Source: Spongiicolonus versatilis
Lineage (GTDB): Bacteria; Pseudomonadota; Gammaproteobacteria; Arenicellales; Spongiicolonaceae
Length of the DNA stretch: 10,525 nt
NCBI GenBank assembly: GCA_028286165.1
Contig: JAPYMU010000091.1
Span: 1-10,525, forward strand
Direction of reading: 5' to 3'
Shown here piece after piece: positions 1 to 7,972 of this stretch; the stretch's first letter is position 1; every line of letters begins with the position of its first letter. Under the pieces are notes generated by a model, which ran no database searches, was not told where the DNA came from, and was given only the letters and a program-made list of their open reading frames with translations. Made by a program: the position numbers and the translations under genes.

Positions 1-95
1 CCCTGACCTGGGATGAAATCCGCCACTACCAGAAAATCATCGCCGCACTGGGGGAGACGGCAAAGGCGATGGAGAAAATTGACAAGGTTGCATAA
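1..95 (+). CDS. C-terminal end of an unidentified protein (5' truncated by window)
   Basis: An open frame enters from the left edge (first full codon at base 3) and ends at TAA 93-95, leaving 30 residues. The tail is hydrophilic and helix-like: it begins LTWDEIRHYQKI and ends AMEKIDKVA. There is no membrane segment and no signal. From memory this kind of ending, a tryptophan and tyrosine helix followed by an ETxxxMxxID stretch, resembles the tails of some restriction-modification methyltransferase/helicase polypeptides. That is only a recollection and the fragment is too short to assign a function. The gene is followed by a weak hairpin and T-run, and the next gene starts 85 bp later, so it is probably a separate transcription unit. 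Confidence 0.6.
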   Translation, partial: LTWDEIRHYQKIIAALGETAKAMEKIDKVA

Positions 96-100
96 CACCG

Positions 101-123
101 TGCGGATGCAACCCGCAAATTTT
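101..123 (+). terminator. Possible weak intrinsic terminator of the partial left-hand gene
   Basis: Five bases after the TAA, TGCGG (101-105) pairs perfectly with CCGCA (113-117) across a 7-nt loop. It is followed by AA and a four-T run (120-123). The five-pair stem and short T-run are minimal for Rho-independent termination, so this is a candidate only. Its position just after a stop codon and before a promoter-like element supports it. Confidence 0.3.
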
Positions 124-141
124 CGCTCCCGGCCGCCACTG

Positions 142-150
142 TGCTACAGT
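142..150 (+). promoter_or_regulatory. Candidate extended -10 promoter element upstream of the DUF6394/channel pair
   Basis: TGC followed by TACAGT matches an extended -10 element (TGn plus a hexamer agreeing with TATAAT at four of six positions). It lies 30 bp upstream of the ATG at 181. No convincing -35 hexamer sits 16-18 bp upstream; extended -10 promoters can work without one. The position in the only sizeable gap before the cassette is the main support. Confidence 0.35.
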
Positions 151-169
151 CCCCGCCCCCGCCACCACC

Positions 170-173
170 GAGG
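170..173 (+). promoter_or_regulatory. Ribosome binding site fixing the DUF6394 start
   Basis: GAGG lies 7 bases before the ATG at 181. This supports that start over the in-frame ATG at 13, which overlaps the preceding gene and would add a basic, proline-rich, non-conserved-looking extension. Confidence 0.55.
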
Positions 174-180
174 CCCGGCC

Positions 181-561
181 ATGAATCCCGGAAAAGTCGT
201 CTTCGCCTTCTTCATTCTCCTCGCCATGACCCTCAACTTCGCGTTCTTTATCGGCGCGCCGGAGGATCCCGGGCAGCACAATGTTTACCTTCTGTTCGCC
301 GCCATCACCGTCGGCATCATCGCCACCATTCTTAAATTCGGCGAGCGCAGCCAACTGGGCGCGGTGCTGCTGGCGACGAGTTTGGTCGCCGACCTGCAAC
401 TCATCGCCGCCGCGCTGGTGTGGGCCACCGCCACATTCGGCGGCGCCGGCCTCAGCGCGGAAACCATGTCGCTGATTGTGGCCCTGTCCGGCGGCGGCCT
501 GCTGGCCAATCTGGTGTCGGTGATTCTGCTCACCGCGGAAACCATCATGTCGCGCCGCTGA
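181..561 (+). CDS. DUF6394-type small inner-membrane protein, putative partner of the downstream potassium channel
   Basis: This is a 126-residue, very hydrophobic protein with about four membrane segments (residues about 5-25, 33-52, 60-85 and 95-120) and a short RR tail. I recognise the pattern of the uncharacterised DUF6394 family: the N-terminal VVFAFFILLAMTLNFAFFIG, the HNVYLLFAA stretch, and the LKFGERSQLGAVLLATSL segment running into VADLQLIAAALVW. The frame is open further upstream to an ATG at 13, but the ATG at 181 follows a GAGG site and begins the hydrophobic core. The stop is 11 bp before the potassium-channel start, so the two genes should be co-transcribed. Family members are, to my knowledge, found beside such channels, which suggests an accessory subunit or regulator. 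No biochemical function is established, and that role is inference. The family call rests on memory of related sequences. Confidence 0.8.
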   Translation: MNPGKVVFAFFILLAMTLNFAFFIGAPEDPGQHNVYLLFAAITVGIIATILKFGERSQLGAVLLATSLVADLQLIAAALVWATATFGGAGLSAETMSLIVALSGGGLLANLVSVILLTAETIMSRR

Positions 562-572
562 GCCGCCGCCGC

Positions 573-2180
573 ATGCGCACCGCAATGCTGCGCCGCAAAA
601 ATTCCATTCTGTTTCATGTCATCCGGCGCATGCGCCTGCCGCTGGTCACGCTGGTGTGCGTGTATGCGGTGGCGGTGGCGGGCTTCACCCTCATTCCCGG
701 CCGCGGGCCCGACGGCGAGCCGCTGCGCATGAGTTTTTTTCATGCGTTTTATTTTGTCAGTTTCATGGGCTCCACCATCGGCTTCGGCGAGATTCCCCAT
801 CCGTTCACCGACAGCCAGCGGTTGTGGACGGTGTTCACCATTTACACCTCGGTCATCTCGTGGCTGTATGCCATCGGCACGTTGATTGCGCTGATGCGCG
901 AGCCGGGCCTGCTGCGCGATTTGACGCTGCGCCGTTTTGAACGCCATGTGCGGCTGCTGCGCAACGATTTTTTTCTGGTCTGCGGCTACGACAGCACCGA
1001 GGAGTTGCTGGTGGAGTCGCTGGCGCGCCAGCGAATCCAGTGCGTGGTGGTGGAGCGCGCGGCGCACCGCGTCGGCGATTTGGAAACCAGCAATTTGCCG
1101 CTGCACGTGCCGGGCATCTGCGCCGACCCCACCGATGCCGCCACCCTGCAAAGCGCCGGCCTCGGCCACCGCCACTGCCGCGGATTAATTTCGCTGGACT
1201 CCGATGACCAGGTGAACCTGAAAATCGCCGTCACCAGCAAACTGCTGAGCCCGCAGGTGACGGTGATTTGCGCGGCGCGCAATGCTGGCACCGAAAAAAA
1301 CATGGCCTCCTTCGGCACCGACGTGATTCTCGATCCCTTTGCGATTTTCGCCCGCCAGTTGCGCACCCTGGTCAGCCGCCCCCACCTTTACCAACTGGAA
1401 AAGTGGTTCACCGCCGCCCCCGGCGCGCCGCTGTGCGGCCTGCCCCATCCGCCGCCGGGCGCCGGCGGAAGATGGGTTTTGTGCGGCTTCGGGCGCTACG
1501 GCCAGGCGCTGCACGCCGCCCTGCGCGAACTCGGCGGCGAAGTCACGGTGGTGGCCATGAACCCGGCCAACCGCCCGCCGCCGCAGGCCGTTTTCGGCCG
1601 CGGCACCGAGGCGGTGACGCTGCGCGAGGCCGAGGTGGAACACGCCGACGGCCTTATCGCCGGCACCGACGACGACACCAACAACCTGTCCATCCTCATG
1701 ACCGCGCGCGACTTGAACCCGAAACTTTTTCTCATCGGCCGCCAGAACAAACCGGCCAACACCGCCCTGTTTGCCGCCGCCAAACTTAACCTGGTCAACC
1801 ATTACAGCGAGGCTTTGGCCGACGACGTCATGGCTTCGCTGACGGCGCCGCTGGCCCGGGATTTTTTGCATCTTCTGCCGCAGGCCGCGGAACACACGCT
1901 GGAACAATTTGCCTCCAAAGTGCGCAAACTGTGCCGCGGCGTGACCCCGGCGGTGTGGCGCATGGAAGTGGCGCGCGGCGGCGCCATCACCGGCCTGCAT
2001 CCGGCGGCGCGCGACGGCCGGCCGCGGTGCATCGCTTTGCTGCTGGCGCGCGGCGCTGAGCGAATTCTGCTGCCCGACGGGCAAACCGCCACCGCGCCCG
2101 GCGACTCTGTCCTGTTTTGCGGCACCCAGGCCGACCGCTTCCGCATGCGCTTCGCCGCCGGCGAGGGCCGGCGCGCTTAA
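573..2180 (+). CDS. Two-TM potassium channel with tandem RCK/TrkA-N domains
   Basis: This 535-residue protein is read as a K+-conducting inner-membrane channel gated by cytoplasmic domains. TM1 is about residues 22-42, the pore helix 52-66, the selectivity filter TIGFGE at 68-73 (canonical TVGYGD) and TM2 about 83-107. RCK domain 1 starts near 132; its nucleotide loop is CGYDSTEE (137-144), lacking the second and third glycines of GxGxxG. RCK domain 2 starts near 300 with an intact CGFGRYG (304-310). A TrkA-C-like segment fills roughly 455-525. The frame is open upstream to 420, but that would overlap the DUF6394 gene. ATG 573 (or 585) gives a short basic leader before TM1, and neither has a clear Shine-Dalgarno, so translation may depend on coupling to the gene 11 bp upstream. 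The GFG filter occurs in some genuine K+ channels, so selectivity is likely but untested. It is not a TrkA subunit, because the pore is fused. Confidence 0.88.
   Translation: MRTAMLRRKNSILFHVIRRMRLPLVTLVCVYAVAVAGFTLIPGRGPDGEPLRMSFFHAFYFVSFMGSTIGFGEIPHPFTDSQRLWTVFTIYTSVISWLYAIGTLIALMREPGLLRDLTLRRFERHVRLLRNDFFLVCGYDSTEELLVESLARQRIQCVVVERAAHRVGDLETSNLPLHVPGICADPTDAATLQSAGLGHRHCRGLISLDSDDQVNLKIAVTSKLLSPQVTVICAARNAGTEKNMASFGTDVILDPFAIFARQLRTLVSRPHLYQLEKWFTAAPGAPLCGLPHPPPGAGGRWVLCGFGRYGQALHAALRELGGEVTVVAMNPANRPPPQAVFGRGTEAVTLREAEVEHADGLIAGTDDDTNNLSILMTARDLNPKLFLIGRQNKPANTALFAAAKLNLVNHYSEALADDVMASLTAPLARDFLHLLPQAAEHTLEQFASKVRKLCRGVTPAVWRMEVARGGAITGLHPAARDGRPRCIALLLARGAERILLPDGQTATAPGDSVLFCGTQADRFRMRFAAGEGRRA
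726..750 (+). other. Perfect 7-bp inverted repeat with T-tract inside the potassium-channel gene
   Basis: CGCATGA (726-732) is the exact reverse complement of TCATGCG (740-746), separated by G plus six T. TTTTATTTTG (747-756) follows. The layout resembles an intrinsic terminator, although the stem has only four G/C pairs of seven. It lies in codons for the pore helix (about codons 52-58), so it may simply reflect the encoded MSFFHAF residues. Confidence 0.4.
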
Positions 2181-2232
2181 CTCGGCAACTTTCGGATTGC
2201 AACCGCGCCGCCGCGCCGCCACCATCCATTGC

Positions 2233-3078
2233 ATGAACGCAAACAACGACTACGCGCGCATCGCCCGCGCCATTCAATACCTGGACCGCCATGCGGAGCG
2301 CCAGCCCGGCCTGCGGGAACTGTCGGCCGCGCTGCATCTCAGCGAGTTTCACCTGCAGCGCCTGTTCCTGCGCTGGGCCGGCATCAGCCCCAAGCGTTTT
2401 CTGCAGGCGCTCACCGGCCGCCGCGCCGCCGAGTTGCTGCATGGCGGCGCCAGCGTCGCGAACGCCGCCCTGGACTGCGGACTCTCCGGCACCAGCCGGC
2501 TGCACGACCTCATGGTCAACCTCCACGCCATGACCCCGGCGCAGTTCAAGAGCGGCGGCGCCGGCCTCACCATCCGCTACGGTGTGCACCAGACCCGGTT
2601 CGGCGCCGCCCTGGCCGCCGCCACCGAGCGCGGCATCTGCATGCTCCAGTTCACCACCGCCGGCGGCGACCCCGGCGCGCGCATCACCGCCCGCTGGCCG
2701 GCCGCCACCGTCCGCCGCGACCCGGCCGCCACCCGCGCCGCCATGGCCACGGTGTTTGGCCGCGGCTGGCCTGAGAACCGCCGCCCGGTCGCCCTGCACG
2801 TCGGCGGCAGCAACTTCCAACTGCAGGTATGGCGCGCGCTGCTGCAGATTCCCCCGGCCACTTGCGCCACCTACGCCGGGGTCGCCGCCGCCATCGGCCG
2901 CCCCACCGCCGCCCGCGCCGCCGCCACCGCCATCGCCGGCAACCCGGTGGCCTGGGTCATCCCCTGCCACCGCGTCATCCGCGGCACCGGGGTGGTGGGC
3001 AACTACCGCTGGGGCGCCGAGCGCAAGCGGGCGATGCTGACCTGGGAACGGTGCATGCAGCGGCGGGATGCCGCTTGA
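2233..3078 (+). CDS. Ada-like methylated-DNA--protein-cysteine methyltransferase with AraC-type HTH domain
   Basis: This 281-residue suicide repair protein moves the methyl group of O6-methylguanine (or O4-methylthymine) in DNA to its own cysteine. Residues about 8-107 form an AraC-type double helix-turn-helix: the first near 28-47 (ELSAALHLSEFHLQRLF), the second near 75-96, ending AMTPAQFK. Residues about 112-185 are the degenerate ribonuclease-H-like part. Residues about 194-275 are the DNA-binding methyltransferase fold with the catalytic PCHRV at 244-248 (Cys245), preceded by GNPVAWVI and followed by GTGVVGNYRWG. The N-terminal zinc/cysteine methylphosphotriester domain of full-length Ada is absent, so the classic self-activation switch should be missing. 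The frame extends to a TTG at 2197, but the ATG at 2233 is where similar proteins begin; neither has a good Shine-Dalgarno. It starts 52 bp after the channel gene with no visible terminator between, so read-through is possible. Confidence 0.92.
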   Translation: MNANNDYARIARAIQYLDRHAERQPGLRELSAALHLSEFHLQRLFLRWAGISPKRFLQALTGRRAAELLHGGASVANAALDCGLSGTSRLHDLMVNLHAMTPAQFKSGGAGLTIRYGVHQTRFGAALAAATERGICMLQFTTAGGDPGARITARWPAATVRRDPAATRAAMATVFGRGWPENRRPVALHVGGSNFQLQVWRALLQIPPATCATYAGVAAAIGRPTAARAAATAIAGNPVAWVIPCHRVIRGTGVVGNYRWGAERKRAMLTWERCMQRRDAA

Positions 3079-3104
3079 CGGCGGGTGGGCGGCGGGCGCA
3101 TACT
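3075..3104 (+). promoter_or_regulatory. Candidate sigma70-type promoter for the universal stress protein and downstream genes
   Basis: TTGACG (3075-3080, five of six to TTGACA) and CATACT (3099-3104, four of six to TATAAT) are separated by 18 bp. The -35 overlaps the TGA of the Ada-like gene (3076-3078). The element ends 27 bp before the ATG at 3132. It is the best promoter-like sequence before the long run of genes that follows, but it was found by eye. Confidence 0.4.
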
Positions 3105-3118
3105 GGCGGAAACCAACC

Positions 3119-3123
3119 GAGGT
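3119..3123 (+). promoter_or_regulatory. Ribosome binding site of the universal stress protein gene
   Basis: GAGGT lies 8 bases before the ATG at 3132. It sets the start at MSNNILIGVDGS, which places the conserved VDGS at the expected distance from the N-terminus, and excludes the upstream in-frame extension that overlaps the Ada-like gene. Confidence 0.6.
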
Positions 3124-3131
3124 GCCCCGTT

Positions 3132-3566
3132 ATGAGCAACAACATTTTAATCGGCGTGGACGGCAGCGACAGCAGTTCGCGCGCCATGGATTTTGCCGCG
3201 ACGCTGTGCCAGGAGACCGGTGCTTCGCTGCTGGTGGCGTACATTATTGAGTGGTCGCCGTTCACCTTTAACACGCCGGAAGAAAACGAGGCGCGCCACC
3301 GCCGGCGCGAAGAGGAACTGGCGCGCGCGCAGGCCGGGGTGCTTGACCCGCTGCTGGCGAAACTGGAAAAACGCGGCGTGGAAGCGCGCGGCATGGTGCG
3401 CCACGGCAAACCGGTGGTGGCGCTGGCGCAAATCGCCGAGGATGAACATGTGGCGCAAATTGTGGTCGGCCGCCGCGGCGAGTCGCACATCGGCGGCCTG
3501 CTGTTCGGCAGCCTGACCGGCGGCCTGCTGCAAGTGGCGCCGGTGCCGGTCACCGTGGTGCCCTGA
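3132..3566 (+). CDS. Universal stress protein, UspA superfamily, ATP-binding type
   Basis: This 144-residue single-domain cytoplasmic protein has a normal length for the family. It opens with the beta-strand ILIGVDGS (Asp10), and it carries the full ATP-binding signature near the end. Gly113-x-x-Gly116, nine residues, then Gly126-Ser127 fits G-2x-G-9x-G(S/T), and the last strand is PVTVVP. A charged helical insert (about 49-82) with many Glu and Arg lies after the second strand. The signature predicts nucleotide binding, as opposed to the non-binding UspA subgroup. It is the first gene of the long + strand run and sits 29 bp before the AGCS symporter with no terminator between. Universal stress proteins encoded beside transporters can regulate them: TeaD with the TeaABC ectoine transporter is the known example. 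A similar role here is inference. Confidence 0.92.
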   Translation: MSNNILIGVDGSDSSSRAMDFAATLCQETGASLLVAYIIEWSPFTFNTPEENEARHRRREEELARAQAGVLDPLLAKLEKRGVEARGMVRHGKPVVALAQIAEDEHVAQIVVGRRGESHIGGLLFGSLTGGLLQVAPVPVTVVP

Positions 3567-3581
3567 AACAAAAACAACACA

Positions 3582-3589
3582 GAGAGAGG
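3582..3589 (+). promoter_or_regulatory. Strong ribosome binding site of the AGCS symporter gene
   Basis: GAGAGAGG lies 6 bases before the ATG at 3596, in a locally A-rich, unstructured-looking leader. It is one of the clearest Shine-Dalgarno sites in the window. It fixes the start that includes the signal-peptide-like N-terminus. Confidence 0.65.
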
Positions 3590-3595
3590 TTTCCC

Positions 3596-5283
3596 ATGAA
3601 CATTCGCCGCATCAGGCGCGCTGCCAGCATCGCCCTCACCGCCGCCGCCCTCACCCTCACCCTCGCCGCCGCCCCGGCCGCGGCCCAGAATGAGCGCGTG
3701 CTGAGCGAAACGCAGGCGTGGATCAAGGGCATTGAACGCCCCGACCATCTCGGCTACCGCGACTGGGTGTCCGGCATTCAGCCGCCGGAGGAGGCCGCGG
3801 CGCCGCCGCAGAAAACCGGCATTGACGCGGCGGTGGACCTGGTGATGACGCCGGTTAACCGGGTTTTATACAACGCGGTGTTTTACGAAGTGCCGTTCTT
3901 CGGCGCGCAGGTTAAGTTGGTGGTCGCCTGGCTGGTGATTGGCGCGATTTTCTGCACGGTGTATTTCGGCTTCATCAACCTGCGCGGTTTTGCGCAGGGT
4001 TTGCGGCTGGTGCGCGGCGATTATTCCGACCCCAACGACGCCGGCGAAGTGTCGCATTTTCAGGCGCTGGCCACGGCGCTGTCCGGCACCGTCGGCGTCG
4101 GCAACATCGGCGCGGTGCCGGTGCTGATTGTGCTCGGCGGACCGGGCGCGGTGTTCTGGATGATTGTCGCCGGCCTCCTCGGCATGGCGACCAAGTTCGT
4201 GGAATGCACGTTGGGCGTCAAATACCGCAACGAAAACCCCGACGGTTCGGTCAGCGGCGGGCCCATGTACGCGCTGAAAAAAGGCCTCGCCGAATTGAAC
4301 AAGCCCGGCCTGGGGCGCGCGCTGGCGATGCTGTTTGCGGTGTCGGTGGTGTTCGGCTGCCTCGGCGCCGGCAACATGTTCCAGGCCAACCAGGCCTATT
4401 CGCAGTTCGTCAACGTGACCGGCGGCGCCGACAGTTTCTTCGCCGGCAAAGGATGGCTGTTCGGGCTGCTGCTGGCCGTGGTGGTGGGCGTGGTGATTAT
4501 CGGCGGCATCAAAAGCATCGCCCGGGTCACCGAGAAAGTGGTGCCGCTCATGGCGGTGCTGTACCTGCTCGGCGCGCTCATCGTGCTGGCGGTGAACATT
4601 GACAAAATCCCGGCCGCCGTCGCCGCCATCTTTGTCGGCGCCTTCACCCCCGGCGGCGTCGCCGGCGGCTTTATCGGCGTCCTGATTCTCGGCTTCCAGC
4701 GCGCCGCCTTCTCCAACGAAGCCGGCCTCGGCTCGGCGGCCATCGCCCACTCGGCGGTGCGCACCAAGGAGCCCGTCACCGAGGGGCTGGTGTCGCTGCT
4801 GGAGCCGTTCATCGACACCGTGGTCATCTGCACCATCACCGCCCTGGTCATCCTGACCACCGTCTACGGCGACCCCGGCGTGGCCCAGTTGGCCGGCGTG
4901 CAACTGACCTCGGAGGCCATGGCGCGCACCGTGGGGTGGTTCCCGACGCCGCTGGCTTTCGCCGTGGTGCTGTTCGCCTTTTCCACCATGATCTCGTGGG
5001 CCTACTACGGACTCAAAGGCTGGACCTACATGTTCGGCGAGTCGCGCCACTCGGACGTGGTGTTCAAGGTGATCTTCTGCCTGTTTGTCATCATCGGCTG
5101 CACCATTCCGCTGTCGTCGGTGCTGGATTTTTCGGACGCCATGATTTTCCTCATGTGCATCCCGAACATTCTCGGCATTTATTTCCTCGCCCCCATCGTC
5201 AAGCGCGAGATGAAGTCGTACTTCGCGCGCGTCGAATCCGGCGAGATTAAAAACTACCGCAAACTGCGCCGCCAGAAAGCCGC

Positions 5284-5287
<4 letters not shown>
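3596..5287 (+). CDS. AGCS-family sodium:alanine/glycine (amino acid) symporter with N-terminal signal peptide
   Basis: This 563-residue inner-membrane transporter is of the alanine/glycine:cation symporter family, which couples Na+ (or H+) entry to small amino acids. Family hallmarks visible are SGTVGVGNIGAVP (163-175), FVECTLGVKYR (201-211), GGPMYAL (221-227), GAGNMFQANQ (257-266) and the highly conserved FSNEAGLGSAAIAHSA (372-387). About ten or eleven membrane segments follow from residue 107 onward. The first 31 residues look like a Sec signal peptide: a basic start, a hydrophobic Ala/Leu stretch and a likely AxA cleavage ending at Ala30. They are followed by a roughly 70-residue polar segment before the transporter core. 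That makes the protein longer than typical members of about 450-500 residues. The substrate cannot be read from the sequence. Its TGA overlaps the ATG of gcdH by 4 bp, which ties its expression to glutaryl-CoA metabolism. Confidence 0.93.
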
Positions 5288-6483
<1,196 letters not shown>

Positions 6484-6500
6484 ACCACCGTTTTGCAACC

Positions 6501-6505
6501 CGGAG
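6501..6505 (+). promoter_or_regulatory. Ribosome binding site deciding the semialdehyde dehydrogenase start
   Basis: CGGAG lies 8 bases before the ATG at 6514. It falls inside the reading frame if translation began at the in-frame TTG at 6493, so it argues for the ATG. Confidence 0.55.
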
Positions 6506-6513
6506 TCACCATT

Positions 6514-7968
6514 ATGCAACTCAAAGACACCACCCTTTTGCAACAGCACTGTTACGTGGGCGGCGGCTGGCGCGGTGCAGCCAGCGGCGCGACGGTGGAC
6601 GTCACCAATCCCGCCGACGGCAGCGTGCTATGCAGCGTTCCCCGCATGGCCGCCGCCGATGCCGCGGGTGCAACCGCCGCCGCGGCCGATGCCTTCCCGG
6701 CCTGGCGCGGCCAAACCGCCGCCCACCGCGCCGGCATTCTGCGCCGCTGGTTCAATCTAATGATGGAAAACCAGGACGACCTCGCCGCACTCATGACCGC
6801 CGAGCAGGGCAAACCGCTGGCCGAGGCCAAAGGCGAGATCGCCTACGCCGCCTCGTTCCTCGAGTGGTTCGCCGAAGAGGGCAAGCGCGTCTACGGCGAG
6901 ACCATCCCGCCGCACCAGCCGGACAAGCGCATCGTCGTCCTGCGCCAGCCGGTGGGCGTCACCGCCGCCATCACGCCGTGGAATTTTCCGGCGGCGATGA
7001 TTACCCGCAAGGCCGCCCCGGCCCTGGCCGCCGGCTGCACCATGGTGGTCAAGCCGGCCAGCCAGACGCCGCTGTCGGCCCTGGCCCTGGCCGTTTTGGC
7101 CGAGCGCGCCGGGGTGCCGGGCGGCGTTTTCAACGTGCTCACCGGCGGCGGGCGCGAGGTGGGCGGCGCGCTGGCGGAGGACGGCACGGTGCGCAAACTC
7201 ACCTTCACCGGCAGCACCGAGGTGGGCAAGGAGTTGATGGCGCGGTGCGCCGGCAACGTGAAAAAAATCTCGCTGGAACTGGGCGGCAACGCGCCGTTCA
7301 TTGTTTTTGACGACGCCGATTTGGCGGCCGCGGTGGACGGCGCCATGCTGTGCAAATTCCGCAACACCGGCCAGACCTGCGTGTGCGCCAACCGCATTTA
7401 TGTGCAGGACGGCGTGTACGAAAAATTCGCCGCCGCCCTCGCCGAGCGCGCCGCCGCGCTTAAAGTCGGCGACGGCTTCACCGCCGGCGTCGCCCAGGGG
7501 CCGCTCATTGACGAGGCGGCATTGGCCAAAGTGGAGGAGCATGTCGCCGACGCCACCGGGCGCGGCGCGGCCCTGCTGACCGGCGGCGCGCGCCATGAAC
7601 TGGGCGGCACCTTTTACCAGCCGACGGTGCTGGGCGGCGTCACCAGCGGCATGAAAATCGCCGGCGAGGAGACGTTCGGGCCGGTGGCGCCGCTGTTTCG
7701 CTTCCGCGACGAGGCCGAGGCGCTGGCGCTGGCCAACGACACGCCGTTCGGCCTCGCCGCCTATTTTTACAGCCGCGACCTGGGGCGGGTGTGGCGCGTC
7801 GCCGAAGGGCTGGAGTCCGGCATCGTCGGCATCAACACCGGCATCATCTCCACCGAAGTCGCGCCCTTCGGCGGGGTCAAGGAATCCGGCATCGGCCGCG
7901 AAGGCTCGCGCCACGGCATGGACGAGTTTCTGGAAGTAAAATACCTGTGCATGGGCATCGGGGCTTAA
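6514..7968 (+). CDS. gabD: NAD(P)-dependent succinate/glutarate semialdehyde dehydrogenase (GabD/DavD type)
   Basis: This 484-residue cytoplasmic aldehyde dehydrogenase oxidises a short dicarboxylic semialdehyde to the diacid with NAD(P)+. Landmarks in order: ITPWNFP (153-159, Asn157 oxyanion), VVKPASQTPLSAL (178-190, cofactor binding), FTGSTEVGK (231-239, Rossmann loop), LELGGNAPFIVF (254-265, general base Glu255), GQTCVCANR (286-294, nucleophile Cys289 with a second Cys291) and EETFGPVAP near residue 387. The CVCANR pairing is typical of the GabD class, where the second cysteine can form a redox disulfide in some members. Adjacency to gcdH (30 bp gap) favours glutarate semialdehyde, as for DavD in the 5-aminovalerate pathway, over succinate semialdehyde. 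Sequence alone does not separate the two. The next gene follows after 4 bp. Confidence 0.92.
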   Translation: MQLKDTTLLQQHCYVGGGWRGAASGATVDVTNPADGSVLCSVPRMAAADAAGATAAAADAFPAWRGQTAAHRAGILRRWFNLMMENQDDLAALMTAEQGKPLAEAKGEIAYAASFLEWFAEEGKRVYGETIPPHQPDKRIVVLRQPVGVTAAITPWNFPAAMITRKAAPALAAGCTMVVKPASQTPLSALALAVLAERAGVPGGVFNVLTGGGREVGGALAEDGTVRKLTFTGSTEVGKELMARCAGNVKKISLELGGNAPFIVFDDADLAAAVDGAMLCKFRNTGQTCVCANRIYVQDGVYEKFAAALAERAAALKVGDGFTAGVAQGPLIDEAALAKVEEHVADATGRGAALLTGGARHELGGTFYQPTVLGGVTSGMKIAGEETFGPVAPLFRFRDEAEALALANDTPFGLAAYFYSRDLGRVWRVAEGLESGIVGINTGIISTEVAPFGGVKESGIGREGSRHGMDEFLEVKYLCMGIGA

Positions 7969-7972
7969 CCCA

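Noticed and set aside
79..84. Perfect TTGACA as a -35 element
   Set aside because: It is inside the coding end of the left-hand gene and no TATAAT-like hexamer lies 16-18 bp downstream.
13..180. Upstream in-frame extension of the DUF6394 gene to an ATG at 13
   Set aside because: It would overlap the preceding gene and add a basic, proline-rich segment unlike a membrane-protein start; the ATG at 181 has its own GAGG site.
420..572. Upstream extension of the potassium-channel frame to 420
   Set aside because: It would be read out of frame through most of the last third of the DUF6394 gene, and the added residues are Arg/His-rich and unlike a channel N-terminus.
2197..2232. TTG start for the Ada-like protein
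   Set aside because: The added 12 residues are arginine-rich with no ribosome site, and the ATG at 2233 starts at the usual point just before the first HTH helix.
2181..2232. Search for an Ada box or promoter before the Ada-like gene
   Set aside because: No AAAGCGCA-like site or convincing -35/-10 pair was seen; the gene may be read through from the channel gene.
6493..6513. TTG start for the semialdehyde dehydrogenase
   Set aside because: The CGGAG ribosome site at 6501-6505 would lie inside the coding sequence; the ATG at 6514 is correctly spaced.
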